Shown here one piece after another: positions 39,401 to 48,755 of a stretch of 64,000 nt of DNA. The stretch lies in the NCBI RefSeq assembly GCF_010723305.1, contig NZ_BLKW01000002.1, positions 124,001 to 188,000 of the forward strand, written 5' to 3'. The DNA comes from Mycobacterium botniense (lineage in GTDB: Bacteria > Actinomycetota > Actinomycetes > Mycobacteriales > Mycobacteriaceae). Positions within the stretch are counted from its first letter, which is position 1; the number at the start of each line of letters is the position of its first letter. A program made the position numbers and the translations under genes. The notes under the pieces are model-generated. The model did not search any database. It was not told the origin of the DNA and worked only from the letters and a program-made list of their open reading frames with translations.

Positions 39401-39837
39401 GGTCGGCGGACACATCTCAGTCGGGGCGGATGCCACGCTCCTATCAAGTCACGCCGGCCGGTCCTTCACACCTGATGCCGACAAAACCCATGCACGCCAG
39501 CCCGAAGGCGGCAGACACTCTACGAGCCAGACACCAGGTGATCAGGATCCAACCACCGCAACATGCGGCATCTCACCCTGACACTGACAACACTGTAGTC
39601 GGCGCCCGCGCGGTACCGGCGGGCGCGACAGCCGACCAGTTATGCTGGAATCCGGTAGTGGCGGTATTTCGATTTCGTTTACCACTGGTACCGACGACAT
39701 GTGCGTGCACGCAGTTGGCCCGCCGCGCGTGGGCGCGGGACCCGCGAATCGGCAACGTTTTCGGCTGTCAACTCGTGCGCGCGGGGACCGCGACGAGATG
39801 TGACCGCAACGAACACCGAAAGGCTTAACGCCCACGT
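39401..39837. other. Leader region between the IS element and rhlE
   Basis: No convincing gene. It contains an 8-bp GC-rich inverted repeat (GCGCCCGC 39602-39609 with GCGGGCGC 39619-39626), with a GGTACC palindrome in its loop, over 200 bases upstream of the rhlE ATG. This may be a leader structure, a terminator or a remnant of the IS flank. Confidence 0.4.
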
Positions 39838-41223
39838 ATGACACAACTTGCTACGACAACCCAATCCAGTTTTGCCAAACTCGGCGTCTGCGACGAAATT
39901 GTGCGCGCACTAGCCGAGCAGGGCATCCAGCATCCCTTTGCTATTCAGGAGCTGACGCTGCCGCTGGCGCTGGCCGGGGAGGACGTCATCGGCCAGGCCC
40001 GCACCGGCATGGGCAAAACCCTGGCGTTCGGGATTCCCGTGCTGCAGCGCATCACTGCAGCCGGTGCTGAGCGGCGGCTCGCCGGTACTCCGCGGGCGCT
40101 GGTGGTCGTGCCCACCCGGGAGCTGTGCCTGCAGGTCACCGAGGACCTGAGCGCCGCCGGGAAATATCTGACCGCCGACGGCCGACGCCGCTTGTCGGTG
40201 GTGCCGATCTACGGCGGGCGGGCCTACGAACCGCAAATCACGGCGTTGCGCGCCGGCGCTGACGTCACGGTGGGCACCCCGGGCCGGCTGCTCGACCTGG
40301 CCCAGCAGGGCCATCTGCGGCTGAGCGAGCTGTCGGTGCTGGTGCTCGATGAGGCCGACAAGATGCTCGATTTGGGCTTCCTGCCCGATATCGAGCGCAT
40401 TGTGCGCCAGATACCCGATCGGCGGCAGTCGATGCTGTTCTCGGCGACTATGCCCGGTCCGATCATCACGCTGGCCCGTGCGTTCATGAACCAGCCCACC
40501 CACATCCGGGCCGAGGCCCCGCACAGTTCGGCCGTGCACGACGCCACCGAGCAGTTCGTGTACCGCGCCCACGCACTGGACAAGGTCGAGCTGGTCAGCC
40601 GGGTGCTGCAATGCCGCGATCGGGGCGCGACCATGATCTTCACCCGCACGAAGCGCACCGCTCAAAAGGTGGCCGATGAACTGGCCCAACGCGGTTTCGC
40701 GGTGGGCGCGGTGCACGGTGACCTCGGGCAGGCAGCGCGTGAGGAGGCGCTGAGCGGGTTCCGCAGCGGCGATATCGACGTGTTGGTCGCCACCGACGTG
40801 GCCGCCCGCGGGATCGACATCGACCACGTCACCCACGTCATCAACTACCAATGCCCAGAGGACGAAAACACCTATGTGCACCGCATCGGCCGCACCGGGC
40901 GCGCCGGGCGCGCCGGGGTGGCCGTCACCCTGGTGGACTGGGACGAACTTCCCCGCTGGGCGATGATCGACAAAGCGCTGGGTCTTGGCTGCCCCGCGCC
41001 GGCCGAGACCTACTCCAGTTCGCCGCACCTCTACACCGAGCTGGGCATACCGGCTGACGCCGGCGGCACCGTCGGCGCACCGAAACGCCAGCACCGCAAC
41101 GGCCAGAAACCCGCGCAGCGCAACAGCTCTCGGCGCCGGCAGCGCACCCGCGGTGGTCAGCCCGCCACCGGACATCCCACCACCAGTCACCGCAAGACGA
41201 ACGTCGTCGCCAACGCCAACTGA
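39838..41223 (+). CDS. rhlE: DEAD-box RNA helicase RhlE
   Basis: A 461 aa ATP-dependent RNA helicase. Motif I is ARTGMGKT, motif II LDEADKM, motif III FSATMP, and motif VI HRIGRTGRAG; the Q motif lies near residue 35. A basic, low-complexity C-terminal tail (from about 415) of Arg, Gln, Asn and Thr is typical of RNA-binding extensions. It is shorter than the M. tuberculosis protein as I recall it, with the difference in the tail. It probably acts in RNA turnover and ribosome assembly. Confidence 0.93.
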   Translation: MTQLATTTQSSFAKLGVCDEIVRALAEQGIQHPFAIQELTLPLALAGEDVIGQARTGMGKTLAFGIPVLQRITAAGAERRLAGTPRALVVVPTRELCLQVTEDLSAAGKYLTADGRRRLSVVPIYGGRAYEPQITALRAGADVTVGTPGRLLDLAQQGHLRLSELSVLVLDEADKMLDLGFLPDIERIVRQIPDRRQSMLFSATMPGPIITLARAFMNQPTHIRAEAPHSSAVHDATEQFVYRAHALDKVELVSRVLQCRDRGATMIFTRTKRTAQKVADELAQRGFAVGAVHGDLGQAAREEALSGFRSGDIDVLVATDVAARGIDIDHVTHVINYQCPEDENTYVHRIGRTGRAGRAGVAVTLVDWDELPRWAMIDKALGLGCPAPAETYSSSPHLYTELGIPADAGGTVGAPKRQHRNGQKPAQRNSSRRRQRTRGGQPATGHPTTSHRKTNVVANAN

Positions 41224-41236
41224 GCCGGCACTGGGC

Positions 41237-42451
41237 ATGGTCAGACCGGAACGGCGCACCACAGCCGATGTGGTCGCCGCTGCGACGATCGCGGTCGCGG
41301 TGGTGGTATCCGCGGGATTGATCTGGTGGAACAGCGACGCCCGAGCCACCCTCAGCCGCCCCGCCGTCACACCGGCGCCTAATCCGGCTCCGGCGCGTAT
41401 GGTTCCGGTGTCACTGACCCCGCTGTGGAGCAGCGTCAGCACCGCCACCACCAGGCCGGTGGTGGTGGGCGGGACGGTTGTCACCGGTGACGGACACCAG
41501 GTGGACGGGCGCGACCCGGCCACCGGCAAGGTGCGCTGGAGTTACCGCCGCGACACCGCGCTGTGCGCGGTGTCGTGGGTCTACCGCTACGCGGTCGCGG
41601 TCTATCGCGACGGCAGAGGTTGCGGTCAGGTCAGCACGATCGACGCCTTCACCGGGCGTCGCGGCCCGGCCCGCAGCAGTTACGCCGACCGGCATGTCGA
41701 GCTCTCCTCCGACGGCACGACAGTGTTGTCGGTGGGCCCCACCCGACTGGAGTTGTGGCGCTCGGATATGGTCCGGATACTGTCCTACGGCGAAGTCGAC
41801 GCCCGGGTGAAACCGTCGGCGCGGGGACTGCACAGCGGATGCCGACTGGTGTCGGCCGCGGCCAGTGCGTCGGCGGTGTCGGTGTTCGAGACCTGCGGCA
41901 CTCACACCGGTCTGCGGCTGGCCCTGCTGCGGCCGGGCCGAGAAGAAGACGAACCCGAACAGCGCTATGTCGAAGAGCCCGATGTCAGCGCCGACTCCGG
42001 CGCGCGGGTGCTGACCGTCTCTGACACCACGACCGCGGTGTACCTGCCGACGCCGCAGCCCAGGGTCGAGGTGCTCGACGACACCGGCGCCGCCGTAGCG
42101 AGCACGCTGCTGCCCAAGCCGGCGTCCCCCTCGGCGGTGATCTCACGGGCGGGCAACCTGGTCACGTGGTGGACCGGCGATGCCGTGATGGTGTTCGACA
42201 CGGCCAACCTCGTCTACCGCTACACCATCGCCGCGGCCGGGCCGGCGGTCCCGCTCGGGCCGGCCACGATGATGGCGGGGCGGTTGCTCGTCCCGGTTAC
42301 GGGCGGGATCGGCGTCTACGACCCCGCCACCGGTGCCAGTGAGCGCTGTTTGGCGGTCGAGCGGCCACCGGTCAGCTCGGCGGTGATCCCTGCTGTTTCG
42401 GGTTCCACCGTCGTCGAACAACGCGGCGATGTGCTCGCGGCGCTGGGCTGA
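41237..42451 (+). CDS. Membrane-anchored PQQ-like beta-propeller protein (Rv3212 orthologue)
   Basis: A 404 aa protein: one N-terminal transmembrane helix (about residues 9-30), then a repeat domain with propeller-like motifs GHQVDGRDPATGKVRWSY, FTGRRGPA, VYDPATGASER. The PQQ-like repeats suggest a beta-propeller outside the membrane. Four or five Cys may pair. ATG 41237 starts 13 bases after rhlE. Function unknown; it is convergent with the parA-like gene. Confidence 0.82.
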   Translation: MVRPERRTTADVVAAATIAVAVVVSAGLIWWNSDARATLSRPAVTPAPNPAPARMVPVSLTPLWSSVSTATTRPVVVGGTVVTGDGHQVDGRDPATGKVRWSYRRDTALCAVSWVYRYAVAVYRDGRGCGQVSTIDAFTGRRGPARSSYADRHVELSSDGTTVLSVGPTRLELWRSDMVRILSYGEVDARVKPSARGLHSGCRLVSAAASASAVSVFETCGTHTGLRLALLRPGREEDEPEQRYVEEPDVSADSGARVLTVSDTTTAVYLPTPQPRVEVLDDTGAAVASTLLPKPASPSAVISRAGNLVTWWTGDAVMVFDTANLVYRYTIAAAGPAVPLGPATMMAGRLLVPVTGGIGVYDPATGASERCLAVERPPVSSAVIPAVSGSTVVEQRGDVLAALG

Positions 42452-42493
42452 CCAGCGGTGGGGTCAAGCCGTGGGGTTCGGTGTCGGCCCTGG

Positions 42494-43288
42494 CTACATC
42501 TCCACGGTGAACGTCGGCAACGGGTTGCCGGTGTGCCAGTGGGTGAGCAGCGCCTGCGCCAGCTGCCGGTAAGCCTCCGCGCCCTTGTTTTTGCGGGCGG
42601 CCATCACCGATGCGCCCGACGCGCTGGCCTCGGCGAACCGCACCGTGCGCGGAATCGGCGGCGCCAGGACCGGCAGGTCATACCGATCGGCGACGTCGAA
42701 CAACACGTCTCGGGTGTGGGTGGTCCGCGAATCGAAGAGGGTTGGCAGCACGCCCAGTAACCGCAGCCGCGGATTGGTGATCTGCTGCACATCGGCCACC
42801 GTGCGCAGGAACTGCCCGACGCCGCGATGCGCCAGCGTCTCACACTGCAGCGGGACGATGACTTCGTCGGCAGCCGTCAGACCATTCAGGGTGAGTACCC
42901 CCAGCGAGGGCGGGCAGTCGATGACCACCACATCGAACTGGTCCGCCAGTTTGTCCAGCGCACGTTTGAGCGCATACTCGCGCCCGGCGCGCATCAGCAG
43001 CATTGCCTCGGCGCCGGCCAGGTCGATGTTGGCCGGCAGCAGCGTCATCCCCTCGCTGGTCGCGACCAACACCGCGTTCGGCTCCACCTCCCCAAGCAGC
43101 ACTTCATGCACCGAGACCGGCAGCTTGTCCGGATCGTGTCCCAGCGAGAACGTCAGACAGCCTTGGGGATCAAGGTCGACCAGCAGTACTCGCGGTCCCG
43201 CATCTGCGATCGCCGCACCCAGCGACGCCACCGTCGTCGTCTTGGCCACCCCACCCTTCTGGTTGGCCACCGCCAGGGTCTTCGTCAC
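42494..43288 (-). CDS. ParA/Soj-family ATPase (Rv3213c orthologue)
   Basis: A 264 aa deviant Walker-A ATPase: KGGVAKTTT (signature Lys and P-loop), LLVDLDPQG, and VVVIDCPPSLG as motif B. These proteins position chromosomes, plasmids or protein clusters. No parB gene or parS-like palindrome lies next to it, so it is an orphan ParA rather than the oriC-linked one. GTG 43288 is the start; it is divergent from gpm2 with a 67-base gap. Confidence 0.9.
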   Translation of the reverse strand: MTKTLAVANQKGGVAKTTTVASLGAAIADAGPRVLLVDLDPQGCLTFSLGHDPDKLPVSVHEVLLGEVEPNAVLVATSEGMTLLPANIDLAGAEAMLLMRAGREYALKRALDKLADQFDVVVIDCPPSLGVLTLNGLTAADEVIVPLQCETLAHRGVGQFLRTVADVQQITNPRLRLLGVLPTLFDSRTTHTRDVLFDVADRYDLPVLAPPIPRTVRFAEASASGASVMAARKNKGAEAYRQLAQALLTHWHTGNPLPTFTVEM

Positions 43289-43355
43289 ACCGCCATCCTG
43301 GCACCTCCCGTCGCAGCGCGGGGCCGGCACCGAGCGTCCGGCACAATCGGTCGAC

Positions 43356-43997
43356 ATGGGCGTAGAGAACCACCGGCTGCTGCTGGCGCGACACGGGGAA
43401 ACCGAATGGTCGAAAACTGGACAGCACACCAGCCGCATCGAACTGCAGCTGACCGAGGCCGGACGCTGGCAGGCCAAGCTCCTGGGCCGAGCCCTGGGGG
43501 GAATCAGGCTCGACAACGTCATGGTGATCAGCAGCCCGCGCCGGCGGGCCCTGGCCACCGCCGAGCTCGCCGGCCTGACTGTCGACGAGGTGTCACCGCT
43601 GATCACCGAATGGGATTACGGCTCGTATGAGGGCTTGACAACCGCGCAGATCCGCAAGTCCGAGCCGGACTGGTTGGTCTGGACGCACGGCTGCCCGGAC
43701 GGGGAAACCGTCGCGCAGGTCAGCGACCGCGCCGATACGGCCATCGGATTGGCGTTGCGCCATCTGTCGTCACGCGATGTGCTGTTCGTCGGTCACGGAC
43801 ATTTCTCCCGCGCGGTGATCACACGCTGGCTGCAGCTGCCACTTGTCGAGGGCAGCCGGTTTGCCATGAGCGCCGGATCAATCGCGATGTGCGGCTTCGA
43901 GCACGGGGTCCGTCAGCTGCTCGCCCTCGGGCTGAACGGCGCGCCACACCCGCCTGCACCCGGCGGCGCCGGCCGCCACGTGGGCGATGAAGCTTAG
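43356..43997 (+). CDS. gpm2: Histidine phosphatase superfamily protein (Gpm2/Rv3214 orthologue)
   Basis: A 213 aa enzyme of the phosphoglycerate-mutase-like clan. The phosphohistidine motif is RHGETEWS near residue 13, and GHGHFSR supplies the second His; the acid residue is in WDYGSYEG. The M. tuberculosis orthologue was characterised as an acid phosphatase rather than a mutase. The end overlaps entC by 11 bases, implying co-expression. Confidence 0.92.
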   Translation: MGVENHRLLLARHGETEWSKTGQHTSRIELQLTEAGRWQAKLLGRALGGIRLDNVMVISSPRRRALATAELAGLTVDEVSPLITEWDYGSYEGLTTAQIRKSEPDWLVWTHGCPDGETVAQVSDRADTAIGLALRHLSSRDVLFVGHGHFSRAVITRWLQLPLVEGSRFAMSAGSIAMCGFEHGVRQLLALGLNGAPHPPAPGGAGRHVGDEA

Positions 43998-45087
43998 CCA
44001 GCCGCCGTTCGTCCTGTGCGGGCCGACGGGGACTCTCATTGCCGACGGTGTGCAGGCCCGCTACGCCGACGTCACGGCCGCGCAGGCGATGATGCGCTCG
44101 GGTTCACAACCAATGCTGTTGGGCGCGTTGCCGTTCAACTTAGACAGCCCCGCCGCGCTGATGGTACCGCGTGCCGTGCAGCGCACCGCTGCGCCGCCTG
44201 ATTGGCCCACCGGCCCCCTGCCGGCGGTGCGCATCGCGGCAGAGATCCCGGCGCCAGAGGAGCACCGCGCCCGGATCCGGCGGGCCCACGCCCAGCTGGC
44301 GGCACCGGACACTTCGCTGCACAAGGTGGTGCTGGCGCGAGCGTTGCGGCTGGTCGCCGACGCTCCGCTGGATGGCCGCGTCATCCTGGCCCGGCTGCTC
44401 GCAGCCGACCCAGCCGCTTACGGCTACCTTGTCGATCTGACCGCGGCCGGTGGTGAGTATTCAGGTGCCGCGCTCGTCGGAGCCAGCCCGGAATTGCTGG
44501 TCGCGCGTGACGGCGAACGGGTCATATGTCAGCCGTTCGCCGGGTCGGCGCCCCGTTGCGTCGACGCGGACCTCGACGCCGCGACCGGCTCGGCATTGGC
44601 CGCGTCGGTCAAGGATCGTCACGAACACCAACTGGTCGTCGACGCCGTGCGGGAGGTTCTTCGTCCGCTGTGCCGGCAGATGACGATCCCGGCTCAGCCC
44701 CGGCTGCGCCGAACCGCGGCCGTCTGGCATCTGTGCACACCAATCACTGCGCGGATCAACGACATCTCAACTACTGCCCTGGATTTGGCGTTGGCGCTGC
44801 ATCCCACGCCGGCGGTGGGCGGCGTGCCGGCCGATGTTGCGTCGAATCTCATCGCCACCCTCGAAGGTGATCGCGGCTTCTACGCCGGCGCAGTCGGCTG
44901 GTGCGATGGCCACGGCAACGGCGAATGGGTGGTATCGATCCGCTGTGCGCAATTGGCCCCCGACGGGTGCAGCACCCTCGTCCACGCCGGTGGCGGGATC
45001 GTCGCCGAATCAAATCCCGATGACGAACTTAACGAAACGACCATAAAATTCGGCACGATTTTGACAGCGCTGGGAGTCCAGCGGTGA
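43987..45087 (+). CDS. entC: Isochorismate synthase EntC (Rv3215 orthologue)
   Basis: A 366 aa chorismate-utilising enzyme predicted to make isochorismate for menaquinone or siderophore synthesis. The C-terminal two-thirds holds GASPELLVARDGERV, QPFAGSAPR, HLCTPITARI, and HAGGGIVAESNPDDELNET with the Mg-binding Glu. It starts within the last codons of gpm2. Mycobacterial salicylate comes from MbtI, so this gene is more likely on the menaquinone side. That is inference. Confidence 0.9.
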   Translation: MKLSQPPFVLCGPTGTLIADGVQARYADVTAAQAMMRSGSQPMLLGALPFNLDSPAALMVPRAVQRTAAPPDWPTGPLPAVRIAAEIPAPEEHRARIRRAHAQLAAPDTSLHKVVLARALRLVADAPLDGRVILARLLAADPAAYGYLVDLTAAGGEYSGAALVGASPELLVARDGERVICQPFAGSAPRCVDADLDAATGSALAASVKDRHEHQLVVDAVREVLRPLCRQMTIPAQPRLRRTAAVWHLCTPITARINDISTTALDLALALHPTPAVGGVPADVASNLIATLEGDRGFYAGAVGWCDGHGNGEWVVSIRCAQLAPDGCSTLVHAGGGIVAESNPDDELNETTIKFGTILTALGVQR

Positions 45088-45167
45088 CCGCCGGTGTCCG
45101 CCGGTCCGCGCCGTGCCCGGTCACCAAAGTCACTTGCGCACAGCGATTTCAGCGTTCACCGGATGGG

Positions 45168-45620
45168 TTACCGGTGATCCGGGCCGTCGTCGGCTGCGCC
45201 GGGCGGGTGCCGCTCGTCGCTGCGGGCTGCCCAGCGCACTGCAGCGGGATGCAACAGCAACGCCAACCCGCCCAGCGCGCTCACCGCGACGGGAATCCCC
45301 CACACAGCCTGATGCGCGTCCACCGCAAGGTTCCAGGCCACGGGCAACAACAACAGCTGAGTGAAAACCGCCAGTCCGCGGCCCCAGCGCCTGCCGGCAA
45401 CCAGGCCGGATCCGGCCGCTGACACGCCACAGCCGACCAGAACGAACCAGGCTGCGGTTCCGAAACCGTTGACCATGTGCTGCTCGGTTCCGGCGAGCCC
45501 GCGCGCCGTCAGCACGGCGGCCACAGCGAGAGCGGCTGCACCCTGCGCTGTGACAATGACTCCCGCACCACGCACAACAACTGGCGCGGGGCGAACCTCC
45601 CGCCTGCCGCGGACAGCCAC
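45168..45620 (-). CDS. Small integral membrane protein (Rv3217c orthologue)
   Basis: About 150 aa with four predicted transmembrane helices and a basic N-terminus; function unknown. It matches Rv3217c by position and helix pattern. The start is uncertain (GTG 45620 chosen; TTG 45653 extends the frame). It is convergent with entC; the acetyltransferase gene (Rv3216) that sits between them in M. tuberculosis is not present in the 80-base gap. Confidence 0.75.
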   Translation of the reverse strand: MAVRGRREVRPAPVVVRGAGVIVTAQGAAALAVAAVLTARGLAGTEQHMVNGFGTAAWFVLVGCGVSAAGSGLVAGRRWGRGLAVFTQLLLLPVAWNLAVDAHQAVWGIPVAVSALGGLALLLHPAAVRWAARSDERHPPGAADDGPDHR

Positions 45621-45686
45621 CTGCTCAGCGTAGCTTGCCGGGTCGCTGCGCAACCCGCGTCATCACCGGACTTAAGCTCATGCGTC

Positions 45687-46652
45687 ATGCGCGCCGTGCT
45701 GATCGTCAACCCCACTGCCACGTCCACCACCGCCGCCGGTCGCGACTTGCTGGCGCATGCGCTGAAAAGCCGCCTCGAATTGACTGTCGAGCAAACCACT
45801 CACCGTGGCCACGGAGCTGAAATTGCACGGGCCGCAGTGTCCGACGGAGTCGACCTCATCGTGGTGCATGGCGGCGATGGCACGGTCAGCGCGGCGGTCA
45901 ACGGCATGCTTGGCCAGCCGGGTTCGCCTGCACCGCCGCATCTGCCGGCAGTGGCCGTGGTACCGGGCGGATCAGCGAACGTTTTAGCTCGATCATTGGG
46001 TATTCCCCCGGACCCTATCGATGCCACGAACATGCTGATTGAGCTGCTCGACCACCACGGGCGCCAACCGAACTGGCGACGGATCAGTCTCATCGACTGC
46101 GGCGAGCGATGGGCTGTGCTCAACGCCGGGATGGGCGTCGATGCCGAGGTGGTCGCCGCGGTTGAGGCGCAACGGGACAAGGGTGTCAAGGTCACGCCGT
46201 CGCGTTATTGGCGGGTGGCGGTGCCGGCCGTGGTGGCCTACAGCCGCCGCGAACCGCGACTGACAGTGCAGCTACCCAACCGCGACCCCATCCCGGGCGT
46301 GCACTTCGCCTGGGTGTCCAACACCAGTCCATGGACCTACAGCAACAACCGTCCGATGCACACCAACCCGAGCTGCAGCTTTGACACCGGGTTGGGGGTG
46401 TTCGCCCTGACCGACATGAAGGTGATTCCCACGCTGAAGCTGCTTCGCCAAATGCTCTCCAAGCACCCCAAACTGGAAGCCAAGCAGCTCATCCGCGACG
46501 ATGACACGGCGTGCCTGCGGATTACCTGCGATGGCCCCCCCATCGCCAGCCAAATCGACGGCGACTACCTGGGTGTGCGCGAGACGATGACGTTCCGGGC
46601 CGTTCTCGGCGCCCTGCCCGTCGTTGCTCCACCCCCCAAAAAACCGCTCTGA
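45687..46652 (+). CDS. Diacylglycerol/sphingosine kinase-family protein (Rv3218 orthologue)
   Basis: A 321 aa lipid-kinase-fold protein. The nucleotide-binding GGDGT motif occurs near residue 56, after HRGHGAEIARAA, and GGSANVLARSLGIP is the second catalytic-core signature. QIDGDYLG near the end provides the conserved Asp. Likely substrate is a diacylglycerol, prenol or related lipid. ATG 45687 gives the M. tuberculosis length. It is divergent from the membrane protein gene. Confidence 0.9.
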   Translation: MRAVLIVNPTATSTTAAGRDLLAHALKSRLELTVEQTTHRGHGAEIARAAVSDGVDLIVVHGGDGTVSAAVNGMLGQPGSPAPPHLPAVAVVPGGSANVLARSLGIPPDPIDATNMLIELLDHHGRQPNWRRISLIDCGERWAVLNAGMGVDAEVVAAVEAQRDKGVKVTPSRYWRVAVPAVVAYSRREPRLTVQLPNRDPIPGVHFAWVSNTSPWTYSNNRPMHTNPSCSFDTGLGVFALTDMKVIPTLKLLRQMLSKHPKLEAKQLIRDDDTACLRITCDGPPIASQIDGDYLGVRETMTFRAVLGALPVVAPPPKKPL

Positions 46653-46743
46653 CCTGCGGTGATTATCACCTGACCCGATTGAGGGTGCAACTCAGGCCGT
46701 AGTGTAGTACAGATGAGTAAGGGCTTCGGTAACAGATCGTCAA

Positions 46744-46780
46744 AGTGAGATTGCCCACGTGCTAACGCTCACTATTGACA
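46744..46780 (+). promoter_or_regulatory. whiB1 upstream region: CRP site and TTGACA element
   Basis: AGTGAGATTGCCCACG (46744-46759) closely resembles the cAMP-receptor-protein site mapped upstream of whiB1 in M. tuberculosis. A second, weaker CRP-like sequence, CGTGCTAACGCTCACT, occupies 46758-46773. TTGACA follows at 46775-46780. The -10 is not clear. Confidence 0.6.
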
Positions 46781-46908
46781 TCTGTTGTCCCTGTGAAACG
46801 ATCGTACGGTCACCTGTAACGGTACGGAAACCTTTTTCGTGCACGTGTTAACAGCCGAAGAAAAATGCCGGTGCGTCGTGCTGCGCACACAGTGAGGAGT
46901 AGCAACGT

Positions 46909-47163
46909 ATGGATTGGCGCCACAGGGCGGTCTGTCGCGACGAGGACCCGGAGCTGTTCTTCCCCGTGGGTAACAGCGGACCGGCGCTCGCGCAGATCGC
47001 TGACGCGAAACTGGTCTGCAACCGGTGCCCAGTCACCACAGAATGCCTGACGTGGGCGCTGGAGACCGGCCAGGACTCCGGCGTCTGGGGCGGAATGAGC
47101 GAGGAGGAGCGGCGTGCACTCAAGCGCCGCAACGCACGGACAAAGGCCCGCACCGGAGTCTGA
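46909..47163 (+). CDS. whiB1: Iron-sulfur transcription factor WhiB1
   Basis: An 84 aa Wbl protein. Cys9, Cys37, Cys40 and Cys46 bind the [4Fe-4S] cluster, which in M. tuberculosis reacts with nitric oxide. GVWGG at 58-62 is the turn, and the C-terminal basic segment RRALKRRNARTKAR binds DNA. WhiB1 is essential and works with SigA. The ATG follows a leader of about 100 bases or more with CRP sites. Confidence 0.97.
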   Translation: MDWRHRAVCRDEDPELFFPVGNSGPALAQIADAKLVCNRCPVTTECLTWALETGQDSGVWGGMSEEERRALKRRNARTKARTGV

Positions 47164-47183
47164 CCTCGCGATTGTTCGGTTTT

Positions 47184-47209
47184 GCGGCCCCGACCACGGT
47201 TGGGGCCGC
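47184..47209. terminator. Hairpin between convergent whiB1 and pdtaS
   Basis: Perfect 8-bp stem GCGGCCCC (47184-47191) and GGGGCCGC (47202-47209) with a ten-base loop, just after the whiB1 stop and before the pdtaS stop. No U-run. Confidence 0.55.
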
Positions 47210-47227
47210 ACCGTTGTGTTGAGTGTC

Positions 47228-48718
47228 TTACGTCAGCCTGGTCCGGCGCCCAAGTGGTACCCGCAGCACCACATCGGTACCGCCCTCGGAGGCGTTGTGC
47301 ATATCCAGTGAGCCGTCGAGTTCGGCCGTTACCAGGGTGCGGACGATGTGCAGACCCAGGCGATCGGACGTGTCCGGGCTGAAACCAGGGGGCAGGCCTC
47401 GCCCGTTGTCGTGGACGACGACGTCGAGCCAGCGTGCCGACCGCTCAGCGCGGATCGTGACGCAGCCGCGGCCACGCGCCGGATCGAACGCGTGCTCGAT
47501 CGCGTTCTGGACAAGTTCGGTGATCACCATGACCAGGGCGGTGGCGCGGTCAGAGTCCAGCACGCCGAACTCGCCCACCCGGTTGATCAGGATCGGCGTG
47601 TCCACGCTGGCCACATCGTTCATGATCGGCAGGATCCGACCGATGACATCGTCGAGGTTGACCTGCTCGTCGACCGACATTGAGAGCGCGTCGTGGACCA
47701 AGGCGATCGACGACACCCGGCGTACCGACTCGATGAGCGCCTCCCGCCCTTCGGCGTTGGCCGTGCGGCGAGCTTGCAGGCGCAGCAGCGCCGCGACCGT
47801 CTGCAGGTTGTTTTTGACCCGGTGATGGATTTCCCTGATGGTGGCGTCCTTGGACATCAGCGCACGGTCCCGGCGCTTCACCTCGGTGACGTCACGCACC
47901 AGCACCGCCGCACCGGCGGCCGCCCCGTGCACCACCAGCGGCAGTGTCCGCAGCAGCACCGTGGCGCCGCCGGCGTCGACCTCCATACGCATGCTCGCCC
48001 CGCCGGCCAACGAGTTGCGCACATGTTCGGCCATTTCTTGGGCCTCGAAAGGATCCGAGATCAGCGGGCGGGTGATCTCGACGAGGTTGTGACCTTCCAG
48101 TTCGGCGGTCAGACCCATGCGGTGGTAGGCCGACAACGCGTTGGGACTGGCATAGGAGACGACGCCGTGAACGTCAAGGCGGATGAAGCCGTCGCCGACC
48201 CGCGGGCTGGAGCGCGCCATGGCTACGTCTCCGACGTTGGGAAAGGTGCCTTCGGCGAGCATCTGGACGAGATCGGCAGCGCAATCCAGGTAGGCGGTCT
48301 CCAGCGGGCTGGACTTGCGGCTGGCTGTCAGGGCGGTTTGCCGCGTCAGCACGGCCACCACCCGCCCGTCGTGGCGCACCGGCACGGCTTCGATGCTTAG
48401 ACCCTTCTCCTGCCACGAATAGTGTTGAGCTGATTGGGTTTCCCGGATGGCCGACTCGAAGGCGGCTGCAACCTGCGGTAACTTGTCGGCGGTGACGACA
48501 GTGCCCACCAGATCGGTCTGCATTGCCGTGGGTGCGGTAGTGGGGCGGCATTGCGCAACACAGGCCAACGCACCATCGTCGCGACGCACCCACATCAAGT
48601 AATCGGCGAACGACAAATCGGCCAGCAACTGCCACTCGCCGACGACCGCATGCAGGTGATCGACGGCGTTGCCCGGCAGTACGGTGTGTTCGGCGAGCAG
48701 GTCACCGAGAGTTGACAT
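47228..48718 (-). CDS. pdtaS: Sensor histidine kinase PdtaS
   Basis: A 496 aa cytosolic kinase of the PdtaS/PdtaR system that signals to the ANTAR antiterminator PdtaR. The N-terminal GAF-like and PAS domains (about 1-280) precede a HisKA_2 dimerisation box IHHRVKNNLQT with phosphoacceptor His near residue 300, and an HATPase domain with ELVQNAIEHAFD, DNGRGLPPGF and GLHIVRTLV. No transmembrane segment. The pdtaR gene is not in the window. Confidence 0.95.
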   Translation of the reverse strand: MSTLGDLLAEHTVLPGNAVDHLHAVVGEWQLLADLSFADYLMWVRRDDGALACVAQCRPTTAPTAMQTDLVGTVVTADKLPQVAAAFESAIRETQSAQHYSWQEKGLSIEAVPVRHDGRVVAVLTRQTALTASRKSSPLETAYLDCAADLVQMLAEGTFPNVGDVAMARSSPRVGDGFIRLDVHGVVSYASPNALSAYHRMGLTAELEGHNLVEITRPLISDPFEAQEMAEHVRNSLAGGASMRMEVDAGGATVLLRTLPLVVHGAAAGAAVLVRDVTEVKRRDRALMSKDATIREIHHRVKNNLQTVAALLRLQARRTANAEGREALIESVRRVSSIALVHDALSMSVDEQVNLDDVIGRILPIMNDVASVDTPILINRVGEFGVLDSDRATALVMVITELVQNAIEHAFDPARGRGCVTIRAERSARWLDVVVHDNGRGLPPGFSPDTSDRLGLHIVRTLVTAELDGSLDMHNASEGGTDVVLRVPLGRRTRLT

Positions 48719-48755
48719 CGCCCACTCCGGGCCTTAGGTGCAAGAAGGACAACAG

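Noticed and set aside
39394..39828. ORF in the rhlE leader
   Set aside because: No ribosome site, composition typical of non-coding frames in high-GC DNA, and part of it lies in the IS flank.
42494..43606. ParA-like gene as a chromosome or plasmid partition locus
   Set aside because: No parB, parS or replication gene nearby; conserved mycobacterial orphan ParA context.
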